Origin: Bubalus kerabau
Lineage: Eukaryota > Chordata > Mammalia > Artiodactyla > Bovidae
Direction of reading: 5' to 3'
Length of the DNA stretch: 64,000 nt
Assembly (NCBI RefSeq): GCF_029407905.1
Contig: NC_073639.1
Coordinates: forward strand, 41,929,501 to 41,993,500
The notes beneath the pieces are model-generated. The model had not been told where the DNA came from. It made no database searches and saw only the letters and a program-made list of their open reading frames with translations. The translations under genes were made by a program, and so were the position numbers. This document shows, in pieces, positions 12,340-23,158 of this stretch. The stretch's first letter is position 1, and the number at the start of each line of letters is the position of its first letter.

Positions 12340-12475
12340 CTTTGAAAGTGAGAGTTAACCCAAGAGTCAATTCCCCTTCAATTTCACTGGGCATGAGCTA
12401 GTTAAGAGTACCTGATAGAAAGGTCCTTCCATCCAGGTTGGACACAGTTCTTTAAATTATGTCTTCTTCCAGGCT
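12340..12475 (-). pseudogene. Retroviral integrase C-terminal remnant (family A)
   Basis: Minus-strand translation reads GPFYQVLL in one frame (codons near 12409-12433), followed after a frameshift by a G-I-D-S-W-V pattern. This matches the GPY/F module at the integrase C terminus of gammaretroviruses, where WKGPY..VL..P is followed by G(I)..WIH.S. The match fixes the element's orientation and marks the pol/env boundary. The frame is broken and the protein is not functional. Confidence 0.6.
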
Positions 12476-12952
12476 TAGTTGCAGGTCATGTTTGAGGCAT
12501 CTGATCTTCTTCCAAAGATAAATTACTGAGACAACCCAGAAACAACCCTGAAGTGTCCTTTAATAATTCAATTAAATTTTACATTAATATACCCTAACAG
12601 CAAAGAACCATCCAGGAAAATGAGTCTTAGTAGATACAGACCTCCATTAACAAACTGGAATTTAACATTCATTGATACATATTTTTCTCCCTAATATCAC
12701 CATCATTTTTACCAAATATATCCAAATTAAGACTTGTTTGTGATATAGGTCTGTTCTCAATAGACTTGGCCTGATGATTTATATAACCATAATTGCTCAT
12801 AAATTTTTTTTTGCTTTGCTGAAACTTTTATAAAGTCTCAGACTGAACTTTTAAAATAAAAACTTTAGAGCTAGGAAAGTCATGCCAAAAACTTATCACA
12901 GATTTTACCTAACAGATCTAATTGAATTCCTTTCCTCTCAAGTGAATTGCAA

Positions 12953-13126
12953 TGAAAGTTGCTCAGTCTTGTCCAACTCTCTGTGACTCCATGGGATTCT
13001 TCAGGCCAGAATACTGGAGTGGATAACCTTTCCCTTCTCCAGGGGATCTTTCCAACCCAGGGATTGAATCCAGGTCTCCTGCATTGCAGGCAGATTCTTT
13101 ATCAGCTGAGCCACAACGGAAGCCCC
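12953..13126 (-). mobile_element. Bov-tA SINE
   Basis: An antisense SINE from AAAGTTGCTCAGTCTTGTCC at the 3' side to GCTGAGCCACAACGGAAGCC at the 5' end. A segment of about 20 bases before the CATGGGATTCTTCAGGCC block is missing. It sits inside family A pol-side sequence. I see no clear target-site duplication. Confidence 0.9.
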
Positions 13127-13149
13127 AAAGATTTCTCTGGCCTGTAATA

Positions 13150-14828
13150 TGAAAGTTTTACTTTTTGGTATTCAGACTATAACCTTCTCAAAGTGTCCAA
13201 AGTTTCATGAGAATTCTATACCTCTTAGTGAGATAACCTTCCTAACTTATCTGATAAAGTAACTGGAAACTAAGATCTTCCAATCTCTGGAGGGTTCAGA
13301 TAGAGAGAAAAGATAAATGTTTTAATTTGTTTATAAAATATAATTTTACCAAATTACTGTCATAATTAGAGGGGAAGGTTTTTTTTTTCCTTACAGTTGG
13401 AAAACACAGATTTAAATTAGCAATTTTTCATATAGAAACCATAAAAGTTATAAGCATATTCAACAGTTCATTCAGTCCTTTTGTTAACCTTTGTGAAGTG
13501 ATCATGCTTTTGATTAGAATCTTTACCCAGTTCAGAAGCTTGCATTTATCCAAAAGTCCTTTCTATAAATCTTCTTGAAGAAGAGGCATTTTTGTGAAAC
13601 TTGGTTTGTGTTAGGACAGTATTTTGAGATGGTAACTAGAATTATGCCTGATAACATTTTACCTAAACATATCAGAATTTTTGGAACTCCATACAGTTTC
13701 TAGGATATCTATATTAGTAACATTTACCATATGATATAACCTGAGACTTATTACTTGACAATACTCCCCAGGTAATTTTGTATACAAAATAAACCTAATT
13801 AGTGTAATCTCTCTCTTTGGGATGTTTTAGAGGCCCTCTGAAGATTCCCAAAGTTAACCAGAAATCAAGTTTTTCACTACAATGATTTAGGAAGTTTTGT
13901 CAACAAATATCAAAAAGGTTTAGAACACTCAGTCAGATAGGATTATTGAAAAAAATAGCTATTTACTTAGCCAAAGGAACAATAAAGGATTTCAGAACAG
14001 ATCATGTAAGAGATAAAGACACATAAATCTATTTTCAAAGGCAGTTCAATATCTGAAGACAAGTTGACCTCTTAACAGAGAGAAAAGCTAAATTCAAGTT
14101 TTTGCACCAGCTTACTTTACTTAAAATGTAAACCTAATTAACTTTATTTTAAACTTAGTCATAACTACATACAAAACTCTTTTCTCATGGTTCACTTTCC
14201 ACAAACCTTCTTATCACTTTCTGTACCCATTATTTTGTTCTTTCATCCTAAAATGTCACCTGTAAGTCAGGCTTACTTCACTTTCCCTTCACAAAATGAA
14301 ATTCCATTCCTCACACCTTCTTTACTGAAAACACACTTCCTACTTTCCTTAAGCAACCAAGAACTGACTTTTATATTAGCATTTTATAGATTGGTAAACA
14401 TAAATACCAGTGATAATTTCTAAAACCTTTGCTTTCTTAGAACATTTTAAGATGGCACCAAACATCATTCATTTTTAGTCCCAAATCTCTTTAGTTTCCC
14501 TGTAAGAGGTAATTAGTGTTTAGTAGTAAACGTTTCAAAATCTTATTTTATTTGGAAATGACCTAGCTATTCAATAGACTTCCAATACTTAATTTAGCAC
14601 AACCCTTAGAAATTCAAGTTAGCCCAATCTGGAGAGACTATTTTAGACAGACATTCCTAAAGCATAATTATTCTTAATAGAGTTTATCTAAAAGCTCATA
14701 TCTCATTTACATTTTTTAGAAGTTTCTTCACTCAAGATAGTAATTTCCTTGCTGACAAACTTGTAATGGATAAAATAATATTTAACTTATATTAAACCTA
14801 GGTACAATGAAAATACTCTGCTTAATGT
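13150..14828 (-). pseudogene. ERV family A internal block (degenerate pol side)
   Basis: AT-rich sequence with no long frame. Its reverse complement aligns collinearly with plus-strand 32590-34750. One shared block, GTTACTAATATAGATATCCT, is identical (complement of about 13700-13720, and 34248-34268). Others include TTGAATAGCTAGGTCATTT and the CCCAAAGAGA/TCAGAGG region. The block sits on the pol side of the integrase motif, but I could not recognise RT motifs, so the coding assignment is weak. Confidence 0.55.
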
Positions 14829-14839
14829 TAGATACTCTT

Positions 14840-15115
14840 GCTGCTGCTGCTGCGAAGTCACTTCAGTCGTGTCCGACTCTGTGTGACCCCATAGACGGCA
14901 GCCCACCAGGGTCCCCTATCCCTGGGATTCTCCAGGCAAGAACACTGAAGTGGGTTGCCATTGCCTTCTCCAATGCATCAAAGTGAAAAGTGAGAGTGAA
15001 GTTGCTCAGTCATGTCCGACTCTTAGCGACCCGATGGACTGCAGCCCACCAGGTTTCTCTGTCCATGGGATTCTCCAGGCAAGAGTACTGGAGTGGGGTG
15101 CCATTGCCTTCTCCG
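14840..15115 (-). mobile_element. Bov-A2 dimeric SINE
   Basis: An antisense dimer beginning with a (GCT)n tail at 14840, then two related units. The first begins near 14856 (CACTTCAGTCGTGTCCGAC) and the second near 15004 (GCTCAGTCATGTCCGACTC). Flanks TAGATACTCTT (14829-14839) and TAGTTACTCTT (15116-15126) match at 10 of 11 positions and are read as the target-site duplication. Confidence 0.93.
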
Positions 15116-15954
15116 TAGTTACTCTTAGACATGCCTATATTAGTTAGATCAACAAACTAAGGTTAATATCAGGCATTTAATATTGAATATTTCCCAGTTC
15201 ATGTGAACCTAAAATTCATTGAGGTTAATTTATTTTGTATTTAGAATTTTTGACTTGTAAGCACTTACTTTTTTTTTTAAGGCCAATTAGATTAGAGCTT
15301 ATTTACAAACTGATCTCAGTATCAGCAATATTAATCAAAAAAAAACAAAAAACAAAAAAACACAAAGACACACATTGAGATATACGTATACCCAAATAGA
15401 CACAAGACATTATGTAGTTCTGTTTTCCAAATTTAGTTATGAATACTAGTTGTGAAAAATAGTTGGAAAATAGTTGGAATAAGATTTTAAAAGACTCTGT
15501 TCCCCCCTTTTTTTCCCTTTTGTTTTCAGGAATTAGAGATAGTCTAGAGAAGTGACCCAGAGAGCTCTTGTCTAAAGGTATAGGAGGAGTTATTTCCTCA
15601 GGGCAAGAATTCTGAAAGACATAATTTTTTTTTTCAAGATTTCTATGGAGTCTAAAGAATATTGTGACCACATTGTGAAAAATCATATTTTTCTATGATC
15701 ATAGTTTTATAGCCAAAATTTAGACCAGACAGTGCTTAACTTGGCTCTGATAACAAGGGCAGATTGGTTCCAACAAGGATTGTCCCTCTGGGGAAGTAGG
15801 CCTCTTAGTTTGATCAGCCCCAGTCTGTTGATTACAGGAGGAAGTCCTGGGCTTAAGGGAACTTCAGTCCATTTTTTCTATCCTATGTCAATAAAGATCT
15901 AATATTTTTAGGCCATTTTTCTTTTCATTGGATCATAGCTATAGATTGACCAGC

Positions 15955-15976
15955 AAAAAAAAAAAAAAAAAAAAAA
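15955..15976. repeat. poly-A tract (22 bp)
   Basis: A homopolymer A run followed by TTTCC. It has no attached recognisable LINE or SINE body. Confidence 0.9.
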
Positions 15977-16107
15977 TTTCCACCCCAAGGGATTCCCAGG
16001 TGGTGTGTGTAACCTTAGAGTGAGAAATTCCCATATTAACTTCAACAGTTTATACCAGATGTCTGTGCTCTCAAACCAAACCAACAAAACCAAACCAAAC
16101 CAGAACT

Positions 16108-16668
16108 TCACCAGCTACACTCCAAATGAAACAAAAGGCAAAGAGATGCCCAGAAATCAAAAGCCAAATGGCATAAATGCCAAACGTGACTTCCCAGTTC
16201 CACTAGACCTGCTACCTGGCAGTCAGTGCTAGCAGGGTTTTTTAGTTTTAATATAGTTCCAAGCAATTTCATGCTGGTTTCCTGTGAAGAAGGGACTCTA
16301 TCATTTTCTGTTTTACAAGTTTCTAGATAACAGTTAAAGTAAGCACCACCAGCCTTTTCTAATTGTTTGCACAAAATTATCAATTTTGGAATATCAAAAG
16401 AACCCAAATTTGACCATTTTAGGTTGAGATCTCTTTTAGTATAATATCTCCAATTAATTAGGTACTTGCAAATATGAGCTCTGTACATATTGTACATGAA
16501 TCTGGCTAGAGCGTTAGTCAGAGGCTGGCTTTCTGACACCACTTTGTTTCTGTTTTTGAGAGATTCTGTTTCCCATTTTAAGCTGAATTTGGCAGGGCTG
16601 AAAAGCCCTAGCGAACTTGGGTAGTGGTCCCACGTGCTGATTGTGAGCTTAACTCCTCCAGGAGTCAC
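16108..16668 (-). pseudogene. 186-codon frame, possible retroviral gag remnant
   Basis: The longest uninterrupted frame in the 5' half of provirus A, placed downstream of the leader where gag is expected. It has a basic, tyrosine- and tryptophan-rich middle (residues about 52-95, with NWRYYTKRDLNLKW) and a short leucine-rich end. I recognise no zinc knuckle or major homology region. The call rests on position and length, and a chance frame is possible. There is no evidence of expression. Confidence 0.35.
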
Positions 16669-16973
16669 CCCAGAGTTGTTTCAGCTCATTTTATGTGTCT
16701 TGGATTCTGGCTCTGGCAATCTAAGACCACCATGGCTGCTCAGGTCACTGAATGGCCAGTTCTTAACGTGTAACCCCTGGATGAGCAAGTATTTTAATTA
16801 ATGAGTGGATTCCCCTATGTGACCACTGCACGGTATGAGGACTAGGCCTCCACCACTCCCGTAAATTTCTCACTCACCTGAGAAAACTGAAACTGGCCAG
16901 GAGGAGTATTGTCCCTTTTCTTCAGAGAAAAGCTCTCATTTATTTTCCTCACTTTTATCCTAATAAATTCTTT

Positions 16974-17465
16974 CAGTTCAGTTCAGTTCAGTCACTTAGT
17001 CGTGTCTGACTCATTGCGACCCCATGAATCGCAGCACTCCAGGACTCCCTGTCCATCACCAACTCCCGGAGTTCACTCAGACTCATGTCTATCGAGTCAG
17101 TGATGCCATCCAGCCATCTCATCCTCTGTTGTCCCCTTCTCCTCCTGCCCCCAATCCCTCCCAGCATCAGAGTCTTTTCCAATGAGTCAACTCTTCGCAT
17201 GAGGTGGCCAAAGGACTGGAGGTTCAGCTTTAGCATCATTCCTTCCAAAGAAATCCCAGGGCTGATCTTCAGAATGGACTGGTTGGATCTCCTTGCAGTC
17301 CAAGGGACTCTCAAGAGTCTTCTCCAACACCACAGTTCAAAAGTATCAATTCTTCGGTGCTCAGCCTTCTTCACAGTCCAACTCTCACATCCATACATGA
17401 CCACAGGAAAAACCATAGCCTTGACTAGACGAACCTTTGTTGGCAAAGTAATGTCTCTGCTTTAA
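16974..17465 (-). mobile_element. BovB LINE 3' fragment
   Basis: Antisense BovB 3'UTR plus the end of the ORF region, starting with (AGTTC)n at 16974 and ending at the GTAATGTCTCTGC block. The 152-codon minus-strand frame here is the usual BovB C-terminal frame. It lies inside the 5' half of provirus A, so it inserted later. Confidence 0.93.
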
Positions 17466-17540
17466 ATTGAGGAAAAGTGTCAGATCAGCTTCTTGCTTAA
17501 CCACTCAGCCAAGACTATTCAGTCCCCTACAACGGAGTGA

Positions 17541-17827
17541 CCTAGGCATCTTTCAGTGGAGCCCTGGGTATTCCTTGATTTTTTCCCAGTCAAGCCCCGC
17601 CCCCGCCCCCACCAATACCTTTCCCCTGGATGGGTAATTCCCCTGGCATCTTTCAGCCATCCCCCACCCAGTATCTTTTGCCTGGGTGGGAATTGTTCCG
17701 TATCTTTCAGCCGAGTCCCACTCAGTGTCTAGACCATGAGTGGGTATGCCCCAGATGTTTCACCCACACACCCCCACACCCTAGTATCTTTCCTACTGGG
17801 AGGGGGCAGGTAATCTGCTTCACCGCC
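17541..17827. repeat. GC-rich degenerate tandem repeat (about 54-bp unit)
   Basis: Four diverged units lie at 17610-17662, 17663-17716, 17717-17772 and 17773-17827, with traces of an earlier one near 17541-17609. Shared elements are CCCAC.CAGTATCTTT, a CTGGGTGGG-type core and GTATCTTTCAGCC. The plus-strand frame here repeats a FQPSPTQ peptide, reflecting the tandem structure. The array occupies the untranslated leader position of provirus A and stands out against the AT-rich surroundings. Confidence 0.75.
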
Positions 17828-17995
17828 AGATAAAACTCAGAATCTCAGCCAATATGGGAGATTCTAGATCCAGGAGAGACTTACCCAAATTTGTCTGCAC
17901 TCCCCAGGGAGGTGTATGGCTGCAAGGGGCCACTGCTGGTACCAAAGCTCCCGTTCCTTGTGGAGTTCAGCCTAAGGAAGGAAGTCCACTCTGGG

Positions 17996-18013
17996 TCACT
18001 GCATCGGTCACCA
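17996..18013 (-). other. Candidate retroviral primer-binding site (tRNA-Trp-like)
   Basis: Minus strand reads TGGTGACCGATGCAGTGA, four bases after a plausible LTR end (ACA at 18020-18018). The first eight bases match the tRNA-Trp primer site as recalled (TGGTGACC...), and the rest aligns only with gaps. Position and TGG start support a primer site. The tRNA identity is tentative. Confidence 0.4.
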
Positions 18014-18017
18014 TAAC

Positions 18018-18112
18018 TGTAGACTAAAAAAAGATACACAGCTTGAGAGTTGCGAGGTGGGTTTTATTTGAGGCAAAAGGAGGACTGCAGCCTGGGGAGC
18101 AACTTAGCTTAA
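18018..18112 (-). mobile_element. R/U5 end of 5' LTR, ERV family A
   Basis: Minus strand reads a CTGCAGTCCTCCTTTTGCC block, then an AATAAA signal (complement of 18063-18068), then CTCTCAAGCTGTGTATC and a CTACA end. The same R-region sequence occurs in the LTR at 8160. The U3 is missing. Its place is taken by an inverted copy of R/U5 (18120-18171) and an unrelated LTR. Confidence 0.55.
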
Positions 18113-18171
18113 AGTTAAGCAAACAAAACTTAACTCACAACTCTCAAGTTGTACATCGTTTTTTAGTCGAC
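18019..18171. repeat. Imperfect inverted repeat of retroviral R/U5
   Basis: The left arm 18019-18070 and right arm 18120-18171 are 52 bases each and match at 42 of 52 positions when one is reverse-complemented. The 49-bp spacer is 18071-18119. Both arms carry the AACTCTCAAG block and an AATAAA or ACAAAA variant, so the same LTR end is present head-on in both orientations. Confidence 0.85.
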
Positions 18172-18812
18172 ATGTGTAATAAAGTTTTATTAAAGTATCA
18201 AGGGATAGAGGAAGCTTCTGGCACAGCATCAGAAGGGGGCAGAAAGAGTGCCCCCCTTGCTAACTTCTAGCAAGGAGTTATTTGTCTGTTAAAAATCACC
18301 TCAAAACTGAGAGAGTAGCATCAGGCCCCTCTCTCACAACATGCATTTTGAGATAGCTTTGACACAAGGTGAGTCATCCCTGTTCATAAAACAATTGACA
18401 TGAATCTTAAAGGCAAATTTTCAACCAAATACATAGTTTCATTTACATAGCTAAAAGAACATTTCGATAAGGAAGAGATACTGGTTTGCTGAGCCATTAT
18501 CAGTTCAAGATTTGAATCTTAGGCAAACAGATTTGAAGAAAGGCAGATTCTTAGGCAAATAAATAGTTCATTAACATGAATTTTAACAACAACAAAAAAA
18601 ATTCCATAAGAAAAATGCATTGGTTAGCTCAAGGTTTGAGAAAAGCTAAGTTTAGGCAGAACCAGGTGTCATCATGACAACACAGAATTTAAAAGAAACC
18701 TACTTTCAATTTTGTATAGAGAAGAAAAAGCACAAAAGTGTCTGCCACTTGCAGTCTATTACCTCTGCTTGAGGACCCTAGCCTTCCTACCTGTTACCCT
18801 CTCATATTAACA
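18172..18812 (-). mobile_element. Class II-type ruminant LTR fragment
   Basis: Minus strand starts at a TGTTAATATGAGAGGG end near 18812 and runs through GAGAGAGGGGCCTGATGC to a CTTTAATAAAACTTTATT polyadenylation region near 18200-18180. This resembles a betaretrovirus-like cattle/sheep LTR as I recall it. The U5 after the AATAAA is missing and is replaced by the inverted-repeat structure. No internal retroviral sequence is attached. Confidence 0.6.
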
Positions 18813-19018
18813 GGAGAAACTTTTACAAATTTATCTAATATGGTTTTCACATGATGTGAGAAGTCTCATGAGGAAGTGAAAATTTGATGAAAATCTTAAA
18901 CCTGATTATCGTTGTGCTAATTGTGATGTAGACTGAATGCTTGTGGGAGAATATGATAGATGTAGGCTATGAGGTAAGGATAGTAAATGAGGGGAAAATT
19001 AAGTCATATTTATTCATA

Positions 19019-19222
19019 TTTGTCTTCCCAAATGGCTCAGAAATAAAGAATTTGCCTGCCCATGCAGGATACACAAGTTCGATCTCTGGGTTGAGAAGAT
19101 CCCCTGGAGTAGGAAATGGCAATTCATTCCTGTATTTGTGTCTGGAAAATTCCAGGGACAGAAGAGCCTGGTGGGCTATAGTCTATGAGATTGCAAAGAA
19201 TCAGACACGACTGAGCACACAC
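19019..19222 (+). mobile_element. Bov-tA SINE
   Basis: A sense SINE with an A-box region (CAAATGGCTCAG), B box (AGTTCGATCTC), the GAAGATCCCCTGGAG block and the 3' end AGACACGACTGAGCACAC. No clear target-site duplication was seen. The 111-codon frame through it is read-through. Confidence 0.92.
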
Positions 19223-19324
19223 ACCACATCGTACCCTCATCTTAAAGATAAGACTATTCCTTCCCTCTGTGTATAGGAAAAGGACTTCTCACATAAGGGT
19301 CTTGTAATTTATCTATCATCTTGC

Positions 19325-19778
19325 TGCAGGGAAGAAGCCAATTCTGTCTCCATGTTGGAACTGTTTCTTTGACTTGCCTTTCATTGCTTTTGTTATTATA
19401 ATCATACATAATAGTTTGCCTCAGATAATCCTGCCCCTCTGCCTGACTGTTAAACTAAAGTACCTCTGTTCAGAACCCTATCCACCTGTGGATGGCAGGA
19501 AGAAAGAAATTAACATATACCCTGCCTGAGGTTTGCCATACTAGCAGATGTTTGCAAGAGGAATGGCCTTTCTACTTTGCTTCCTCACCTCCCTTCATCT
19601 CTAATCTATAAAAGAACCTGACATCCAGCCCACAATAAGATGGCTACTTTGAGGCACTAGCCTGCCATCTTCTCTGTCTGCTGGCACTCTGATTAAAGTC
19701 TCTTCCTTGTCTCAACACCTTGTCTCTCAGATTCACTGGCCTACCCTGCAGTGAGCAGAGTGAGCTTGGACTCGGTAT
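19325..19778 (+). mobile_element. Solo-type retroviral LTR
   Basis: A plus-strand LTR homologous to the one at 48090-48576. It has a TATA box CTATAAAAG at 19606-19614, a GATTAAAG polyadenylation-like region near 19691, and a U5 with GCTTGGACTCGG near 19770. A diverged TATA/CA simple repeat follows. No internal retroviral DNA adjoins it. The ends are eroded and no target-site duplication is visible. Confidence 0.7.
19606..19614 (+). promoter_or_regulatory. LTR TATA box
   Basis: CTATAAAAG, in the same place as in the related LTR at 48403-48411, upstream of a presumed R region. Whether it is active cannot be told from sequence. Confidence 0.5.
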
Positions 19779-19803
19779 ATATACACACAAATATATATAT
19801 TTG

Positions 19804-21083
19804 TTCAAACTACTGCACTCATTTCACAAGCTAGCAAGGTCATGTTCAAAATTCTTCAAGCTAGGCTTCAATAGTACAAGAACCAAGAAATTCCAGATTT
19901 ACAAGCAGGATTTAGAAAAGGCAGAGGAACCAGAGATCAAATTGCCAACATATGTTGGATCATAGAAAAAGCAAGAGAGTTTCAGAAAAACATCTATTTC
20001 TACTTTATTGACTATGCCAAAACTTTTGACTGTGTGGATCACAACAAACTGTGGAAAATTCTTAGAGTTGGGAATACCCGGTCACTTGACCTGCCTCCTA
20101 AGAAACTTCTATGCAGATCAAGAAGCAACAGTTAGAACTGGACATACAACAATGGACTGGTTTAAAACTGGAAAAGGAGTATATCAAGGCTGTATGTTGT
20201 CACACGGCTTGTTTAACTTTCATGCAGAGTATGCCATACAAAATGCAAGGCAGGATGAAGCACAAGCTGGAATCAAGATTTCCAGGAGAAATATCAATGA
20301 CCTCAGATATGCAGATGACAACCACCCTTATGGAAGAAAGTGAAGAGAAACTAAAGAACCTCTTGATGAAGGTAAAAGAGAGGAGTGAAAGAGTCAGCTT
20401 AAAACTCAACATTCAAAAAACTAAGATCACAGCATCTGGTTCCATCCATTCACGGCAAATAGGTGGGGAAGTAATGGAAGCAGTGAGAGACTTTATTATG
20501 TTGGGCTCCAAAATTACTGTGAACTGTGACTGCAGCCATGAAATTAAAAGATGCTTACTCCTTGGTGTAAAGCTATGACAAATCTAGATAGTGTCTTGAA
20601 AAGCAGAGACAGCTCTTTGCTGACAAAAGTCCGTATAGTCAAAGCTATGGTTTTTCGAATAGTCATGCACGGATGTGAGAGGTGGACTATAAAGAAGACT
20701 GAGCGCTGAAGAATTGATGCTCTCAGACTGTGGTGTTGGAGAATACTCTTCAGAGTCCCTTGGACTGCAAGGTGATCAAATCAGTCAATCCTAAAGGAAA
20801 TCAACCCTGAATATTCATTGGAAGAACTGATACTGAAGCTGAAGCTCCAATACTTTGGCCACCTGATGTAAATAACTGACTCATTAGGAGAGACCCTGAT
20901 GCTAGGAAAGATTAAAGGCAGGAGAAGTAGTGGACAACAGAGGATGAGATGGTTGGATGGCATCACTGACTCGATGCACATGAATTTGACTGAACTCTGG
21001 GAGACAGTGAAGGACAGGAAAGCGTAGCATGCCACAGTCCATGAGGTTGCAAAGAGTCAGACATGACTGAGCAACTGAACAAT
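19804..21083 (+). mobile_element. BovB LINE, 5'-truncated (RT to 3' end)
   Basis: A sense BovB starting in RT fingers and ending at AGTCAGACATGACTGAGCAAC. RT motifs are visible in changing frames: FIDYAK-like codons at 20004-20030 and YADD at 20308-20319. The frames at 20008-20343 and 20111-20578 overlap in different phases, which shows a frameshift. It follows the solo LTR directly. Confidence 0.93.
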
Positions 21084-23158
21084 AATAAAGCATACAAATG
21101 TATGTTAGATATATGAATATATGTTTAGATAGATCTTTAGTTTATTTAATTTTTAATACATGTTATCTAGCAATTATATGAAACAGGAAAATAACTGCTA
21201 TGATTTCACAGAAATATAGTTAGTTGTATATGTAGAAGTGGATTTGACAGTGAGAGAAATGGAGATGCAAACAGAAAAGAAATGAAGTGCTTTGCTTATA
21301 GAATTATAAAAATGATGGAGAAAATTCAATAGAATTTCAATAGATGTCAAATATACTTTAAAAATTAATAGTTCAGAATAGTAGTAAGAATACATTCCAG
21401 GGTTCAAGGAAGCATGATGGGGACTAAGCAAGATTTTAAAATGTACTCAGATTATAAACTACCTTAAATTTAAAGCTAACCATTTTTGCACTTGATTCAT
21501 GTGCTTAGAGGCCAGACCTGGGGTGTTAAATTAAGAATATGTAGATCAGGACATTCTGAACAAGGAGTCAGAAGCCATCCACACCTTGTCAGCAGGTAAT
21601 TTCCTCAGAATCTGAGCTCCTACTTTAGGGAAATGGAAACCACCCATTGTTTGATTGAAGGCACAGCTTCAGTAACTTCACTGAGTCGTCATAAGATTAA
21701 TTACTTAGATATCCCAGAAAGAGGGGAAGGAGTTTGGGGCAGAGGCACTGAGCCAGAAGAAGGACAGTTCCAGTCCCAGGTCACCAGTGCACAAGAAATG
21801 GACAGCAGTGTAGCCAGCACCTATTACTTATAAAGTGATTGGTGTGGAGGTCACTAATTTTTGCAGACTCAGCTCTAAGAAGTTGTATTAAAAGCTCCCC
21901 AGGAAAAGCAAAACAGGAACTTATGGCATGAATCCTAAGCTTATCTAAATGTCCAGATTCTGAATGTGAGCAGTCTTATATTCTAAAATACCTAACTGGC
22001 AACTCAAAGTAGTATTTTTTTTTTTTTCTCATCACAATTCTGAAATGAGATCCAAGAAAAATAGTTAAGAAAATAAATACACTAGTTCACTTCCATGCTT
22101 TTGAGTTATACTATGGAAAGGTAGAAATTTAGTATAAATGGTACAAAGTCTATTTTCACAGACAAGGTGATAGAGAATGACTGTTTGATGTATGGGGCAC
22201 TGTATTTGAAATGAGTATGAGGGGATAATATCATAATAATTTAGATAAATAGCAGATATTAAAAAGATGTGTAATTGTTAAGAATTTGGTAGCACAGTCA
22301 CTGCATATTTTATATATAATATCAGTAAATTATATAATAAGTTGATATATAAAATAATTATAAATACTAAAATATTGATACATATCTCTCCATAAGAAAT
22401 AACAACAAATTAAGTAAGCTATTTCTTTTAGGAAGTTTAGATTACTCTTAGCTAATCAGTGTTTTCATCAAGAATAGTCATGTTTTTAAAGTGATAATGA
22501 AAAAATGATGGAAGACAGATTAGACTGTTTGTTTTTTTATATATCAAAGGATTATCAAAAACACATATTATAAAATTTATCAAAGAAATTTTAATTTCAA
22601 AATTTACTAATTACTTTAAAACACTACAAAGAATAAAACTCATATTTCTATGCACAAAATCCTTGTGCATTTAGTGCTAATGATATATCTAAGTTATAAT
22701 AAATATAACATCCTTCAATAATTCTTTATAATTTTCTATTAGACAGTCTAGTTAATTACAATATTGTTGTCTTATGGAAATTTAAACACAATGTAATAGT
22801 GTAATACTTTAAGTAATAGGTACTAATTTTTAGTAATATTCTAAATATTTTTTTAGAATTAATATTGATAAATAAATTTCTAAATATTTCATTTCTAAAA
22901 TAAATTTAGAAATAATATCTAAATATTAATTTAGAGTTAATATTGTTTGTGATCTTTGATATTTTTATCATTTGTGAGACCATTTTTTATGGTCCCTACA
23001 AAATTAATCCCTGCTTAAATTAAAATCATTAAATGTTAACTCCAGAGAACAAATTCTTACCAATAAAATCATTGTAGCTTCATGATGTATTATTCAGATA
23101 CATTGCTATATTTCATATATACTGTATTCAAACTTAGAAATTCAAAGATACTATCAAC
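21084..23158. other. AT-rich unique DNA
   Basis: About 2 kb without a recognised repeat family. Positions 21510-21840 are less AT-rich and hold a 66-codon plus-strand frame (21633-21833) with no recognisable domain and no visible splice context. A short direct repeat lies at 22840-22945. Confidence 0.5.
22840..22945. repeat. Short direct repeat, 28 bp, 78-bp offset
   Basis: 22840-22867 and 22918-22945 match at 25 of 28 positions. Both carry TCTAAATATT and TTAATATTG. The region is strongly AT-rich, so slippage is a likely origin. Confidence 0.6.

Larger units (their letters stand above)
15127..16970 (-). pseudogene. ERV family A internal sequence, pol/gag side
   Basis: This continues the degenerate provirus towards its 5' end. 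It holds a 127-codon minus-strand frame (15303-15686) containing a P-rich stretch (EEITPPIPLDKSS) and a K/E-rich tail. That could be a gag spacer, but I cannot confirm it. A poly-A run lies at 15955-15976 and the gag-like frame at 16108-16668. The rest has no recognised motif. Confidence 0.35.
8160..18112 (-). mobile_element. Decayed gammaretrovirus-like provirus (ERV family A), interrupted
   Basis: Minus-strand order: R/U5 (18112-18018), candidate primer-binding site (18013-17996), tandem-repeat leader, possible gag (16668-16108), degenerate pol, an integrase C-terminal motif near 12430, env remnants (12300-8570), and an LTR with TATA and AATAAA (8560-8160). Removing two BovB copies and two SINEs leaves about 7 kb, a normal proviral length. 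A second copy of the internal sequence lies on the plus strand at 32555-36759. The family call is inferred from these parts, and no reading frame is intact. Confidence 0.65.

Noticed and set aside
17630..17833. 67-codon plus-strand frame with repeated FQPSPTQ peptide
   Set aside because: The repetition comes from the DNA tandem repeat. It is antisense to the retroviral leader and has no coding context.
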